The notes: generated by a model not told the origin, from the letters alone. Numbered from the stretch's first letter, positions 1 to 12,755 are shown. The stretch is DNA of 64,000 nt from Corallium rubrum (GCA_964035015.1 OZ035999.1:882501-946500), one strand, 5' to 3'. Program-made: numbers and translations.

Positions 1-1477
1 TACCAAGTAAGAATATGCTTAAAGTTTTTTATTTTGTTCTAGACTTTTCCATGAAATGTTCATTTTGTCATCAACATTTTTCTGCCCCTCAGTGTGTTTC
101 ATGTAAGGAGTTTGGTTTTCGTTGCGCCATCTGCCGTCTCGCGGTCAAAGGTAGGATTGTACGCATATCTGTTGGGTTTTTTAATCTACCGATGCCGCTT
201 CAGAGCTAGTTTCTTGTGCTTGGGATTTCCAATAGACAGAGGTTTAGAGTTTCCTAGATGGAGGACATTGCGGTGATTCTAGAGAGTGGTCAAGGTTACA
301 AGACATTAAAATGCAGAATGTTAAAAATTGATAAAAAGATTATGGATTACTGGGAAAATGCAACGTATAGTAAATATGTTATAATATGTAACATAACATG
401 TAACACGCTGTATATGTTACAAAATGTAACATATGTAACACAACATGCAACACATGTTACAGAATCAATGTAACGTATATGACACAACATGCAACATGTA
501 TGTTACAAAATGTAACGTATGTAACACAACATGCAACATATATGTTACAAAATGTAACGTATGTAACACAACATGCTATATATATGTTACAAAATGTAAT
601 TAACGTATGTAACACAACATGCAACATATATGTTACAAAATGTAACGTATGTAATGCAACACATATGTTACAAAATCTAACGTATGCAACACTACATGCA
701 ACACATGTTACAAAATATAACGTATGTAAAATTACATGCAACATATATGTTACAAAATGTAACATAATGTAACATAACGTGCATTGATGCAACACATGTT
801 ACAAAGTGTAACATATATGTTACAAAATGTAACGTATGTAATGCAACACATATGTTACAAAATCTAACGTATGCAACACTACATGCAACACATGTTACAA
901 AATATAACGTATGTCAAATTACATGCAACATATATGTTACAAAATGTAACATAATGTAACATAACGTGCATTGATGCAACACATGTTACAAAGTGTAACA
1001 TTTAATACGTGTAACACATATGTTACACAATTTCACATGCAATATAGCTTGTAACACTTTTCATGTTACAAAAAAAATTTTTTTTTTACTCCATTTCTCG
1101 CCGTATGACCACGTGAGACAATCTTGCATCACAGTGGTGTCATTTTTGTAACAAGTTTCAACTGTGCACTGTGGTTATTCTTGTGCAGGCGATTCCTTAA
1201 GTTATGAAAGCGCAGCTAGATCTGCGGTTTTCCTACATGTGTGGATGATATCTCAGAGTCACGGTTGACCGCTGCTTGCATGAATATTTATTGGGGCATA
1301 TACCTCCAATTTTTAATTTAATTTCTAACTGAATTATTTAGGTTCTTCTAGTTTCTGTTTGTCTTGTGGTCACGGAGGACATACATTGCATATTCTTAAA
1401 TGGTTTGAAACAATGGAGGTCTGCGCAACTGGCTGCGGCTGTTACTGCCCGACTCAAGGTTCTCTCGTTGAACCTTA
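1..1477 (+). CDS. WDR59: WDR59 (GATOR2 subunit), 3' end only
   Basis: WDR59 is a GATOR2 subunit in the amino-acid branch of mTORC1 control at the lysosome. Only its C-terminal zinc/RING-like end is here. Visible exons: a tail at 1-6 followed by a GTAAGA donor, 43-150, and 1342-1477 with stop TAA at 1475-1477. Exon 43-150 encodes a Cys-rich run with CSFC, CVSC and CAIC, ending in LAVKG. The last exon encodes SSSFCLSCGHGGHT, then a Trp-Phe-Glu-Thr stretch and a CATGCGCYC end. These match the known C-terminus of WDR59 (CGHGGHT and TGCGC motifs). Splice phase agrees: one base is left at 150 and the final exon supplies two. The last intron (151-1341) carries a minisatellite. The family match is confident; the rest of the gene lies left of the window. 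Confidence 0.9.
376..1060. repeat. TGTTACAAAATGTAACATA minisatellite in the last WDR59 intron
   Basis: Degenerate tandem array of a near-palindromic motif (TGTTAC..GTAACA) interspersed with ACACAACATGCAACA. It also has higher-order structure: a block of about 187 bp is repeated, as seen from the marker GCATTGATGC at 781 and again at 968. Open frames across it on both strands are by-products of the repeat. Confidence 0.85.
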
Positions 1478-1817
1478 AACCCGAGGAATGCCTGAATTGA
1501 GTTCTTGCCACTATTAAAAGTAGATTTTTTACATTAGGATTGTATTGGAAAATTAATGAAATATAATGTAACATAAATTATAGGTTAGGTGGAGCTCGTT
1601 TCTTTTCGGTCATTGCACTATCTTCAGACGCCATTTTGTCTTGCGATAATTCTTCGTTTATTGTTCGGCATCTGGCGGAAAGTATCGTTTCGTGTTCGTT
1701 TTCCGTTTCGATAGACGTGTTATTCTCCGCCATCTTGTGATTTTGTTCGAGGCTTTGTTTGGTACAAAATAACCGAAATTGGTTTTTAGTTTCAAGAAAT
1801 ACTAGACTTTTCTTAGG
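1478..1817. other. Short WDR59-VAP intergenic interval
   Basis: It holds the WDR59 3' UTR and the VAP promoter/5' UTR. A minus-strand open frame starting with ATG at 1733 has no recognisable family and no good donor site; I treat it as chance or an upstream antisense leader. No other structure is seen. Confidence 0.5.
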
Positions 1818-4800
1818 ATGTCGAAACAAGATCAAGTACTGAAAATCGATCCTGCTTTTGAACTACACTTTAAAGGTAAGCTAAAAACATTTACACAAGA
1901 CTTTGAAATTGACATACTGTGTTTGATTAAATCGAGAGTTTTTATATTAAATATATAAAATAATTATCTATTTTGGATGTCAGTGAAAATTATTATTTAT
2001 TTAAAAAACAGGACCATTCACTGAAGTAGTTTCGTCCACGATCAAACTTCATAATCCTACGGACAACAATGTATGTTTTAAAGTAAAAACTACCGCTCCG
2101 AAGAAGTATTGTGTCCGACCAAATAGTGGAACTGTTCCTCCGCAAGGAACTGTACCTGTCTCCGGTAAGCTTTTTAAGTTGTTCATTTTATTTGGATTAT
2201 TATTAAAGTACTTTTATTTCTACAGTACGCAAAATTTGTGCATGTATCTTTTTTCTCTGTTTAAATTAAGGTTTGGCCCATATCTGTTCATCCATGCTTT
2301 AAATATATAATGAGCCAATTTCTACGTGTAAAGGTGGATTAAAATTTTAGTAAATATTATTTGGATTATTTTTAGTTATGCTGCAGCCTCATGATTTTGA
2401 TCCTAAAGAGAAGTCAAAACATAAATTTATGGTGCAGTCAATGATTGTTGTTGGCAGTCCAGAAAACCTTGATAATATAGTAAGATAATATTATTTTATT
2501 ATTATATTTGCAGATTTACACTAAAGGCCTAATATTTTGTGAAATAAGTCTTGGAAGCAAAGCTTTGATGAATCTCTTTAATTTTTACAGTCATTTGTAA
2601 CTCATTTTCACCCAAATCTTCAGAGGTTCATTCAGAAGTTTGCAACTTCATTGGGAAGTTTAAAGTCCGTTTTGAACTATGCATTTGATTGGCTGCTAGG
2701 AACCAATCAAGTGCAGAGTTCAAAATGAACTATGAACTTTCAAATGAACTTCTGATTGAACCTCCGAAGATTTTATGGTCACAATGTAATAATTTCAAAA
2801 TTGATATTTGTAGTGATGATTATAAGGTTCAAAATTTTATCGATATAACACTAGATAATTAGTAACTTGCAGAAATTATTAAAGTTCTCTAATTATAAGT
2901 GTATTGTTATTTTACAGTGGAAAGAGGCGAGTCCAGAACAAATTATGGACTCAAAATTAAAATGTGTTTTTGACATGCCAGAAGAACATTCAGTCATTAA
3001 GGTATTTTTTTTTTTTTTTTCTTTCAACTTTTATTTGGACCAAGAGAGAGAGAAAAAAAAAAGTATAAAATTACAAGTCCAAATTCGGCGAGCACGAACG
3101 AGAAAACTCCCATGCGAGGTGCTCACCGTAAAATTAAAATAAAATAAAAAGTATTGATATATACATAGATCTATCGAAGATTAAGTTGGACTAGACATGA
3201 CAGGAACAATTCCTGCATATTATTATTTTTTCCGGTATATTATATATGAAGTTTATTATTTTTATTTCTCCAGTTCAATTCTTGCTTCTCCAGTTTAATT
3301 GTTGTAATTATCAAACATCAAAGGTTTTTGTGAAAGCAAAATCTATGTTTAAGTTATATAAAAATGTACAGTATATTTATTTTTAGTTGGTGACTACAAT
3401 AATTTTGAAATCTGGTTGCAATTGCTTTGGTTTTAAATGGGAGGGTTAAAACAACATGCATATATAAAAAAATATATACAGTATGCATATACAGTTACAA
3501 GTGTATTATACCTGTAACTTGTTTGTTACTTATATACATACCTATTAATTACATTCTATATCTGTCTATTGGTCGACCATAGTTGGAGGTACCCTAAGGC
3601 AGGGGTGGGTGCCACTCCTATCCCAGATGGTGTTGATTTTGTGGAGGGAGAAAAACCGGAGAACCCGGGGAAAAAAACCTCAAAGCACAGGAGAGACCAA
3701 CTAAACTCTACTCACATGGTCCAAGCTCGAGAACAAGGCTATTCCCAGATGGTCACCCATCCAAGTACTAACCCTGTCCAACTGGGCTTAACTATTGGTG
3801 AGAGGCAGTGCCCTAACAGCACATACCACCCGTGCTCCCCGTAATTACATTACATATACCATAAGGTAAAAACATCAACATATAATTTTGAACAACTTTA
3901 TTGAATAGCCATAATTTAATGTTTTAAGTTAAACCAAAAGTTTTTTTAAATGAGCACATCTCGTATTATTGTGATAGGCTGATCCTGTGCAAAGTTCTGA
4001 GACCAAAGATGTAAATTCCAGTGTGGAATCTAGTTTGTTTAAAACACTTCCTCAGAGCAATGTGTCAAAAGAGGTCTTTCAGGAAGGAGAAAAGCTTAAA
4101 ACAGAAATCAAACCATCTGCTCAAACCTCAGTAAGTACATGTAGTAGTTGAAGGTACAGTGTAAACAAAATGCTTGTGAGAAAATATATACACTAGATTT
4201 AGCAGCTACAATTAATTAACATGATTTAATGCATATTGTTAATAGATATTGTCAGTAGCTTTGTGAGAGTATACTGTAAATAGGGAACTTGTTTTCACAA
4301 ATATCACCCCTGGTGAAGATTACTAGATTGGAGTGTTAAAATGTTGGGTAATTTAATTCCATCCCATTTCACTCTATGTCATTTTACTAGTATTTCATGT
4401 CCCATTCCATTCCATTCTCTATCCAATATCTATTCCATTCCATTCCATTCTGTTCTTTTCCATTCCATTCTAATCCATTCTATTCTATTCCATTCCATTT
4501 TATCCCATTCTATTCTATTCCATTCTATTCAATTCCATTCTGTTCTATTCTATTCTATTCTATGCTATTCTATTCCATTCTATTCTATCCCATTCTATTC
4601 TAGTCCATTCTATTCTATCCCATTCTATTCCATTTTATCCAATTCTATTCCATTCTATTATATTTTATTCTATTCCATTCTATTCTATTCTATTCTATTC
4701 TATTCTATTCTATTCTATTCTATTCTATTCTATTCTATTCTATTCTATTCTATTCTATTCTATTCTATTCTATTCTATTCTATTCTATTCTAGAGAAAGC

Positions 4801-5628
4801 GATCTTTGTTGATATTTTTTAAAAAACTATTTTCCTGGTACATTTCTAGACAACTGATGATAAAACAATGAAAGCAGAAATTTTAAGGCTAAAGGATGAA
4901 AATGAAAGATTAAAGGTGTATAGTTAAACTTGATGTATAGTAACTTGCTGAATTTTGCTAGAGTAAAACACTGCAATTATAATTATAAATAACCTAATTT
5001 TACATTGTACTGTAGAGAAAAATTAGTTACATACATATAAATGTAAACATTATTAAGATTTCTTTTTGAAGTATTGTACTGCCAGTTCGTTTAGGTGTGT
5101 CATTGACGGTAATAATAGTTAAAATGTTCTGTGATAGCATGCTTTGCATACAAGACACATGTTTGTTACAGAAAACCTTTGAAGAGTTGGACAAAGATTA
5201 GAGAGTCTTTGCACCATATTTCTTATGTGAACTAAGCATGTGTATATTAACAATTAAAAGCTTCTAGGACAGCGTCGGCCACGGTTGAAATCCAAATATT
5301 ACCAGGGTTAAGCCACGTTAAGCCTTAAAAACAGAGAAAAATCTTCTCGACGTTTCGAGCGAAGGCCCTTCGTCAGGAGAAATTAGTGAATTAACAATTG
5401 TTGTGTTTTATATTATGAAAGTTAAAATAAACGCTAAAAAATTGCTTTTGTTTTTAGAATGACGTTCGACAGCGAAGTACAGGAATGAAACCCAATACTT
5501 CATCTTCTGCAGAAGTTGCACAAGCATTGCATCTTGCAAGTAGTGAATCTGAAAGTCAGTTTCCACCCATTGTCTACCTAATAGTTGCACTTATTTTGGG
5601 AATTATCATCGGGAAAATTCTTTTGTAA
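1818..5628 (+). CDS. VAP: VAMP-associated protein (VAP), ER contact-site MSP-domain protein
   Basis: VAP is a tail-anchored ER protein whose MSP domain binds FFAT-motif partners at membrane contact sites. Exons: 1818-1875, 2012-2164, 2376-2479, 2918-3001, 3978-4130, 4850-4915, 5458-5628; they sum to 789 nt, a 262-residue protein, with all junctions GT-AG and in phase. The MSP domain covers about residues 8-120 and contains the family signature [14 protein letters not shown] Ser/Lys-rich linker follows, then a short coiled coil ([13 protein letters not shown]) and a C-terminal hydrophobic anchor (about the last 20 residues, ending IIGKILL). Length and domain order are those of VAPA/VAPB. The start ATG at 1818 is the first in frame and opens the MSP domain directly. 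Introns carry a foldback element, a 5S-derived SINE and a pentanucleotide array. Nothing suggests a broken gene. Confidence 0.96.
2614..2774. mobile_element. Foldback MITE-like element in VAP intron 3
   Basis: About 160 bp with long inverted arms: left AATCTTCAGAGGTTCATTCA, right the complement with few mismatches, with further pairing inward (GAAGTTTAAAGT / ACTTTCAAATGAAC-like). No coding capacity. I could not define a clear target-site duplication, so the class is open. Confidence 0.6.
3625..3841 (-). mobile_element. 5S rRNA-derived SINE, copy 1 (VAP intron 4)
   Basis: Read on the minus strand from 3841, a GGGGAGCACGGG start is followed by a part that matches the 3' half of 5S rRNA: GGTTAGTACTTGGATGGGTG and ACC..CTGGGAATA, including box C of the 5S internal promoter and a GTTAAGC box-A-like stretch. 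An unrelated body follows, with CTCCGGTTTTTC near 3645. A second copy lies at 44440-44642. This is the architecture of 5S-derived SINEs (SINE3 type). Confidence 0.8.
4366..4793. repeat. ATTCT/ATTCC pentanucleotide array in VAP intron 5
   Basis: Imperfect (CCATT/TATTC) units grade into a pure TATTC run at about 4680-4792, suggesting growth at the right end. The open frames across it are artefacts. Confidence 0.95.
5281..5380. repeat. Half copy of a dispersed GAAGGCCCTTCGTCAG foldback repeat
   Basis: It lies in VAP intron 6 and includes CGTTTCGAGCGAAGGCCCTT. The same core occurs at 17433-17540 and 45064-45200, so this is a member of a dispersed family; here only one arm is present. Confidence 0.7.
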
Positions 5629-8600
5629 AGTGTTATTTACAATAATTTAGTTGTTAATATGGAGTTTATCTTGCTTGTCTTGCTGCTAACTAAAGCAAAG
5701 TGGCTTTTCTCAAGATCCTTGATGCATTTCAGTGCAGAGAAACGTATAAAGTGTATATGAAGTTAGGTCTCTATGATTCCACGTAGTTAATCAGGAGATG
5801 TAACTTAGACCTTAAAACATCAAGCCTGATTTTCACTGGTCTTTTAAGGTGATGGCCAACAATATTTTTAAGCCAAAAAAAAAATAACGAGATGAGAATA
5901 CACCAGTGTGTCAGTCTAGAGTTACACTGTGCTTGTCAGCATACATGTTACTTTCAATTACTTTGTATTCGCAAAGTTATTTCTCAACCAGGAAGTCAAA
6001 ATTTATTTCTTTTTGATCCGGGATAAACGGTAACTTGCTCACTTGTATAAACCCTAACGCTGGTTTATGGGCGGTGAATGACCCCAGGGCTTTTGACCCT
6101 GATTATGTAAACACTCGGCGTTGTATGACCCAGGGCTTTGTGACCTTGGTCACCTAAACCCTTGGTAACGAATGACATTCAAAGTGTACCATACCACACT
6201 GGTAACTAAATGACCGGGGGTTACTTAATAACGGTGTCATTCATCATCCCGGAACTAATTGCCAACGTGTGACGTTAAATTTATTCAAATGTATTACTTC
6301 GACGTCGCACGTTAGCAAGTAGTCCACGGGCACGAAAGTGGTCCGCCGTTGAAAAAGGTGTTGGTAATGTTTTTACACAATGTTAAGATATTACGGTTGT
6401 GGTGATGGCGCAACTGTTTCTCTTTCACACGTAAAGTCAACACTTATTTCGATGAATTTCAAAATGAAACGTTGCACGATCACCAGCTGTCGTAATATTC
6501 TTAATGTGAAAACATTCTAACAATATTTTCACTGGAGAGCCACTTTAAGATTTTGGTGGTTTATATATTGGGCCGTCAATAACGGTGCTGTATTGAGTTT
6601 TCAGAAGGTATTAATAATGAAATAAATCATGATTGAATAAAGGAGGAAGGAAAGAATTCAAACTAATTGTCTTATTTAAATTAATATGTGTCAAAATGCT
6701 AATATTTTTACGTTGTGCAGATATCACAATGCAGCGATATGTATAACACTGCAACTTTTACTGCAACTTCTCTCGAAATATTGACATAAGTTGCAAGAGA
6801 CGTTTCCTGGTATATTAACGTATTTCGGCAACGTTTTTGTTGCTGTAACCGTTCAAGTGCTACTTTGCGCCAACGATTGCGGTAACGCTGCAACGAATAT
6901 TTGAAGCATTAACTCGCAACTTGTCTTGCAATACTTTGCGCCGTCGGCCAATACATGGATCGCGAATCTCGACTGCGCATCAGAATGACGCGTTCTGAGT
7001 CGGGATAAAACTTATTTCAATTAATAACATAAGGCTGAGGAATTCAGTATAATGAGTTCAGAAATGTAAATGAAAATGCAAATGAAAACTGCAGCTTTAT
7101 ATTTAGCCTGATGTTATAAAGTTAATTAAGTTTTATCCCGACTCAGAACGCGTCATTCTGATGCGCAGTCGAGGTTCGCGATCCATGTTTTCAAACACGC
7201 TTTGTAAATCGTTCCAGTCTTCGGTTACCTTTGGGCGACAACCTAGGAGTAGTAGGCCGCAGGGTAGTGTAGGGTTGGGGATAGGGGTAAGGGTGTAGTA
7301 TTTTTTTTTATTTAAACAATATTTGGCTAAAGACAATTGCCCCAAAAGCGGTAAGCTTATCGAGGGAGCGTTTGCCATTACATTGATAAATAAAAAAAAA
7401 TAGAGCGAGCAGACGAAATGGTATCTAACAGTGAAGATGGACAAATGCAACTAATTAGTAATAAAACGATGCGAATCAATTATAAAGTTCTGAACACACA
7501 AAAAAAATTGAAAATTAGTTATTAAAGGAAGTTCTAAGGGCACAGAATGAGATTTTTTAACCATTATAACCCAATGTTTCTCAAACTTTTAATTTTGTTC
7601 AGTAAAGATGTCATAATAAAACCATTGTTTAGCTTTTTTTAGTTTAATTACCAGAGCAGGTCATAACAAACGAACAAGTTAGTGTATCTTAAATCCTTCA
7701 AGAATAAACAGGTGGGATTTAATTTAAATGTTTTTGATCTATTTCCGTTTTGCTGCCTGATTCGTTTTATATCCCTTTTTGCCGTAATGAAACAAGATCT
7801 AGGGATCTAGGAAGTAAGTTATGAAAAGATTTATACATAAAAATCACTCGATGGAAATTCCTTCTGGATGGCAGGTCATACCATTTCAAACCTTGAAGTA
7901 CTGTCTCTGTACTATTCTTGTATTCAGTTGCAGAATAATTTTACCTGCCTTGTTCTGTAGTCTTTGTATCTTAGACATATTTGTTGAACTGGATAACAAA
8001 GGTATAATACGCATTGTAAAAAGTTATTCTAGCATTAAAGTCCAATAAGTCATTAATCCGCTTTAACTGGCTCAATTTATAAGAAACCAAATTGGCAGAT
8101 TCGTATTAAAAAAGAGATCATTCAGTATTAAAAAGAGATCATCCCGACAGAGACAAGATAAGTGAACCGAATGAAACAAGATCTAACTAGGAAAAACATA
8201 TGTCGTAGATATATCAACTTTGCTTCATGTGCTTGTTTTAAAACTGGTTTCTAATTCAGTTTCAGTACTCAAAAAGAGATTTCTGTATTTTTTATCATCC
8301 CGACAGAAACAAGGCGCTGGTACGACATAGTGAACAGTGTGCCAGGCGCCGTTTACTAAGACCAACTGGAGTTTTAATTGTGTCCGTACTGTGTCTAAAT
8401 GCAACTTGAGCCGAGTGACTGTGACTGACCTTGACTGAAATTCCTTTAAATAATTATTTATATATATACTTAAATCAATACATTTACTTTGTTTTGAGCA
8501 TGTTGCGTTAATTTATCGCGCAAGCTTTCAGATTTTCTATACTGCTTTGTTTTATATCGTTGCCTTTCTTGCGGAATTTTGCGACTGGCTTTACAAGGAA

Positions 8601-8737
8601 TTTTCTCAGTCATTGAGTGCATGTCCTTTCCCCCAGGCTAGAAAAGTTCACGCCTTCACAACTCCCAGCGACCGCCTTCGCTGTACACTACTCTACTGAT
8701 GAATACGACAAAGTGCTATTTATCGCATCAGTAAAAT
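5629..8737. other. VAP to poly-DSL gene 1 intergenic region
   Basis: Contains the VAP 3' UTR, a strong inverted repeat (separate entry), and AT-rich sequence. No conserved gene is recognisable. The segment 8640-8737 is similar to the sequence just upstream of the second poly-DSL gene (GTTCACGCCTTC...) and is probably the duplicated promoter and 5' UTR. Confidence 0.5.
6952..7189. mobile_element. Foldback element with about 58-bp arms
   Basis: Left arm 6954-7012 (TGGATCGCGAATCTCGACTG...) and right arm 7129-7189 are near-perfect reverse complements around a loop of about 115 bp. No open frame of note. Probably a non-autonomous DNA transposon; the target-site duplication is not clear. Confidence 0.7.
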
Positions 8738-11700
8738 ATGGACCGATTAACGAAATCGATAGCGATAATAAGCGTTGTTCTGATATGTATAAAGGTATGT
8801 CTCTAAATTCAACTATCTTTACTATATTCGTTTCGCATCAATGAATAGCTTAGAGAATTTTTGAGATTCGTTAAGTAAACAGTTTTTAGCATTCATAAAA
8901 CGATCACACTTTTCATGTGACTTTACGCATCTCAAATCTATCTATTTAGGTGCTCAAACGACCGTTTACAATTGTTAGATGTAAAATTTTAAAATCAATA
9001 TATTTCAGTGTAATGGTTGTAAATGGTTGTATGTTTACTGACTAGTGTAAATGAAGAAAAAAAAAAATAGATTACTTATTAATGTCTTTAATATATTTTT
9101 TGTTTGCAAGGTTTCCATTTCATCCGGAGTCCTATCTGTGGAATTAAACCAGTTCAAGAATCCTCAAAACCAAGACAACAATGGCGATTGCTGTGATGGC
9201 TTGCTTTTTTGCAATACGTGTGTATATTATTTTCAACTAGGTTTCCTGGCCCAAGAAAAGAGGACAAAGTCTTATAACAGCGACGATATAACTTTCCAAA
9301 CAGGAGAATCTTTGTCATCTTCATTAACGAACCCACTTCGTTTTACAGTTGCTAAATGGAAAGTAAGAAAATAAATTAAAAACTGAAATTCTTTATTTCT
9401 TTGCTTACCTGCTTTTCTGCTTGATCATGTTTCTTCCTACTAACTTACCTATACTCACCCACCTTCCCTTCGTATATTCATAGTTAACTGCTCAACCACC
9501 TAATTTTGTTATCTGAATGTTCTATTTTGCTAATTAGATTTTCATTGCTTTCAATACTTAATAGTCTGGATTAAAGTTAAACGTTGAAATATGGGATGAC
9601 GATTTGGTGAGCGATGACTTGGTCTACCAAGGCAGCAAAATTCTTCCACCAAATGCTAATTATTCAATCTCTTCAGCAACTGGCTACCCACTCGACTTTG
9701 TCAACCCCAGCATATCTTTATCTTTCAAAGTAACGGCTAAAATATTTTGCAACCCTGGTTACCTTCTTCCAGATTGCGTCCAGAAATGTCAACCACAAAA
9801 TGATACTACTGGACACTACGACTGTGACTATCAACTTGGTAAAAAAGTTTGTCTGCCTGACTGGTTTGAAGAAATCACAAACTGCACTAAGTATTGTCTA
9901 CCACAAGATAACAATAATGGACATTACAACTGCTCACAATCTGGGGACAAAGTTTGTTTGAAAAACTGGTTTGGAACTAACTGCACAACACATTGCAAAG
10001 AAGGCAATGATTCAACTGGACATTACTCTTGTCATAAGACAACTGGTTTCAAGATCTGTCATCCAGAATGGTATGGAACTAACTGCCTAACACATTGCAA
10101 AGAACGCAATGATTCAACTGGACATTACTCTTGTAATAAGACAACTGGTTTAAAGATCTGTCATCCAGAATGGTATGGAACTAACTGCACAACACATTGC
10201 AAAGAACGCAATGATTCAACTGGACATTACTCTTGTAATAAGACAACTGGTTTCAAGATCTGTCATCCAGAATGGTATGGAACTAACTGCACAACACATT
10301 GCAAAGAACGCAATGATTCAACTGGACATTACTCTTGTAATAAGACAACTGGTTTAAAGATCTGTCATCCAGAATGGTATGGAACTAACTGCACAACACA
10401 TTGCAAAGAACGCAATGATTCAACTGGACATTACTCTTGTAATAAGACAACTGGTTTAAAGATCTGTCATCCAGAATGGTATGGAACTAACTGCACAACA
10501 CATTGCAAAGAAGGCAATGATTCAACTGGGCATTACGTATGTAGTAAGACAACTGGTTTCAAGATCTGTCATCCAGAATGGTATGGAACTGACTGCGCAA
10601 CACGTTGCAAAGAACGGAATGATTCAACTGGACATTACTCTTGTCGTAAGACAACTGGTTCAAAGATCTGTCATCCAGAATGGTATGGAACTGACTGCGC
10701 AACACGTTGCATAGAATGCAATAATTCAACAGGACATTACTTTTGTAATAAGACAACTGGTTTAAAGATCTGTCCTTCAGAATGGTTTGGAACTGACTGC
10801 ACAACACATTGCAAAGAACGCAATGATTCAACTGGACATTACTTATGTAATAAGACAACTGGTTTAAAGATCTGTCATTCAGAATGGCATGGAACTAACT
10901 GCCTAACACATTGCAAAGAACGCAATGATTCAACTGGACATTACTCATGTAATAAGACAACTGGTTTAAAGATCTGTCATCCAGAATGGTATGGAACTAA
11001 CTGCACAACACATTGCAAAGAACGTAATGATTCAACTGGACATTACTCTTGTCATAAGACAACTGGTTTAAAGATCTGTGATTCAGAATGGCATGGAGCT
11101 AACTGCACAACACATTGCAAAGAACGCAATAATTCAACTGGACATTACTCATGTAATAGGACAACTGGTTTAAAGATCTGTCATTCAGAATGGCATGGAG
11201 CTAACTGCACAACGCATTGCAAAGAACGCAATAATTCAACTGGACATTACTCATGTAATAAGACAACTGGTTTAAAGATCTGTCATTCAGAATGGCATGG
11301 AGCTAACTGCACAACACATTGCAAAGAACGCAATGATTCAACTGGACATTACTCTTGTCATAAGACGACTGGTTTAAAAATCTGTCATCCAGAAAGATAT
11401 GGAACTAACTGCGCAACACATTGCAAAGAACGCAATGATTCAACTGGACATTACTCATGTAATAAGACAACTGGTTTAAAAATCTGTCATCCAGAATGGT
11501 ATGGAACTAACTGCACAACACATTGCAAAGAACGCAATGATTCAACTGGACATTACTCATGTAATAAGACAACTGGTTTAAAGATCTGTCATCCAGAATG
11601 GTATGCAACTAACTGCACAACACATTGCAAAGAACACGATGATTCAACTGGACATTACTCATGTAATAAGACAACTGGTTTCAAGATTTGTCATCCAGAA

Positions 11701-12012
11701 TGGTTTGGAACTAACTGCGCAACACATTGCACAGAACGCAATGATTCAACAGGACATTACTCATGTAATAAGACAACTGGTTTAAAGATCTGTCCTTCAG
11801 AATGGTTTGGAACTGACTGCACAACACATTGCAAAGAACGCAATGATTCAACTGGACATTACTCTTGTAATAAGACCACTGGTTCAAAGATCTGTCATTC
11901 AGAATGGTTTGGTGTGAACTGTTCAATATATTGCGGAGACGACGACTATGAAGTAAGGCATGGGAACAAAACTGGAAAATATTGTAGGAAAGGTAAGCGT
12001 TCAAGTTTTTAA
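8738..12012 (+). CDS. Notch-ligand-like protein with 21 chained DSL units (poly-DSL gene 1)
   Basis: Exons: 8738-8794 (19-residue signal peptide, hydrophobic AIISVVLICI), 9111-9362 (MNNL/C2-like ligand N-terminus: SGVLSVELNQF, GDCCD, ..FTVAKWK), and 9577-11992 or to an in-frame stop at 12010-12012. The third exon finishes the MNNL part (IWDDDLVSDD), has two divergent DSL units, then 19 units of exactly 34 residues (KERNDSTGHYSCNKTTGLKI type). Canonical Delta/Jagged ligands have a single DSL domain followed by EGF repeats; no EGF repeat is seen here. The start was chosen because this exon aligns in length, phase and position with exon 1 of the paralogue; an overlapping longer frame from 8617 does not join in phase. 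After the last unit there is a degenerate segment and a GTAAGC donor at 11993. I found no convincing transmembrane exon downstream, so the protein is secreted, truncated, or incompletely seen. Confidence 0.8.
9982..11922 (+). repeat. 102-bp DSL-unit array, 19 copies
   Basis: The Cys codon of the GTNC motif at 9982 and the equivalent Cys at 11920 are 1938 bp apart, exactly 19 x 102, so there is no net indel. Units differ mainly by substitutions (HPEWYGTN, HSEWHGAN, PSEWFGTD variants). Each unit carries four cysteines. Confidence 0.95.
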
Positions 12013-12235
12013 ACTAGGCGTGTAAGGCGATATAGTAGTCATAATATTGCAGCTGCGGTTTTGCATTTCTGGCATGGTATTACAGTAATGGAAATCTTCG
12101 GATTCGATGGAAGCATTTCTATTCAACGATCGTCAGAATTCAGAATTGTTATTTAATTTATCGTTTTTCTTTTATATATTGGCAGTTCAATTGCATTGGG
12201 AGGCCGAACTTTAACTGATGTGGTTTTACGCGTCT

Positions 12236-12277
12236 ATATATATATATATATATTATATATATATATATATATATATT
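12236..12277. repeat. (TA)n microsatellite
   Basis: An almost pure TA run with one interruption. Confidence 0.95.
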
Positions 12278-12342
12278 CCCGAGATAACATTACTAATCAG
12301 CTTAAATCAACATATAATTAATCCCATTATATTATTTCACAA

Positions 12343-12755
12343 GACAACACAACACAACACAACACAACACAACACAACACAACACAACACAACACAACAC
12401 AACACAACACAACACAACACAACACAACACAACACAACACAACACAACACAACACAACACAACACAACACAACACAACACAACACAACACAACACAACAC
12501 AACACAACACAACACAACACAACACAACACAACACAACACAACACAACACAACACAACACAACACAACACAACACAACACAACACAACACAACACAACAC
12601 AACACAACACAACACAACACAACACAACACAACACAACACAACACAACACAACACAACACAACACAACACAACACAACACAACACAACACCGCAACACAA
12701 CGCAACGCAACGCAACGCAACGCAACGCAACGCAACGCAACGCAACGCAACACAA
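12343..12755. repeat. (ACAAC)n satellite with a GCAAC variant end
   Basis: Pure ACAAC pentamers run to about 12690, then GCAAC pentamers to about 12755. Because the unit is five bases and stop-free, open frames exist in several frames on both strands; none is a gene. Confidence 0.97.

Noticed and set aside
1578-1835. Minus-strand open frame of 85 codons next to the VAP start
   Set aside because: No family resemblance and no plausible donor; it overlaps the VAP 5' UTR and first exon.
8617-8844. 75-codon open frame as first exon of poly-DSL gene 1
   Set aside because: Its donor leaves the wrong phase for the next exon, while the overlapping frame from 8738 matches the paralogue's signal-peptide exon exactly.
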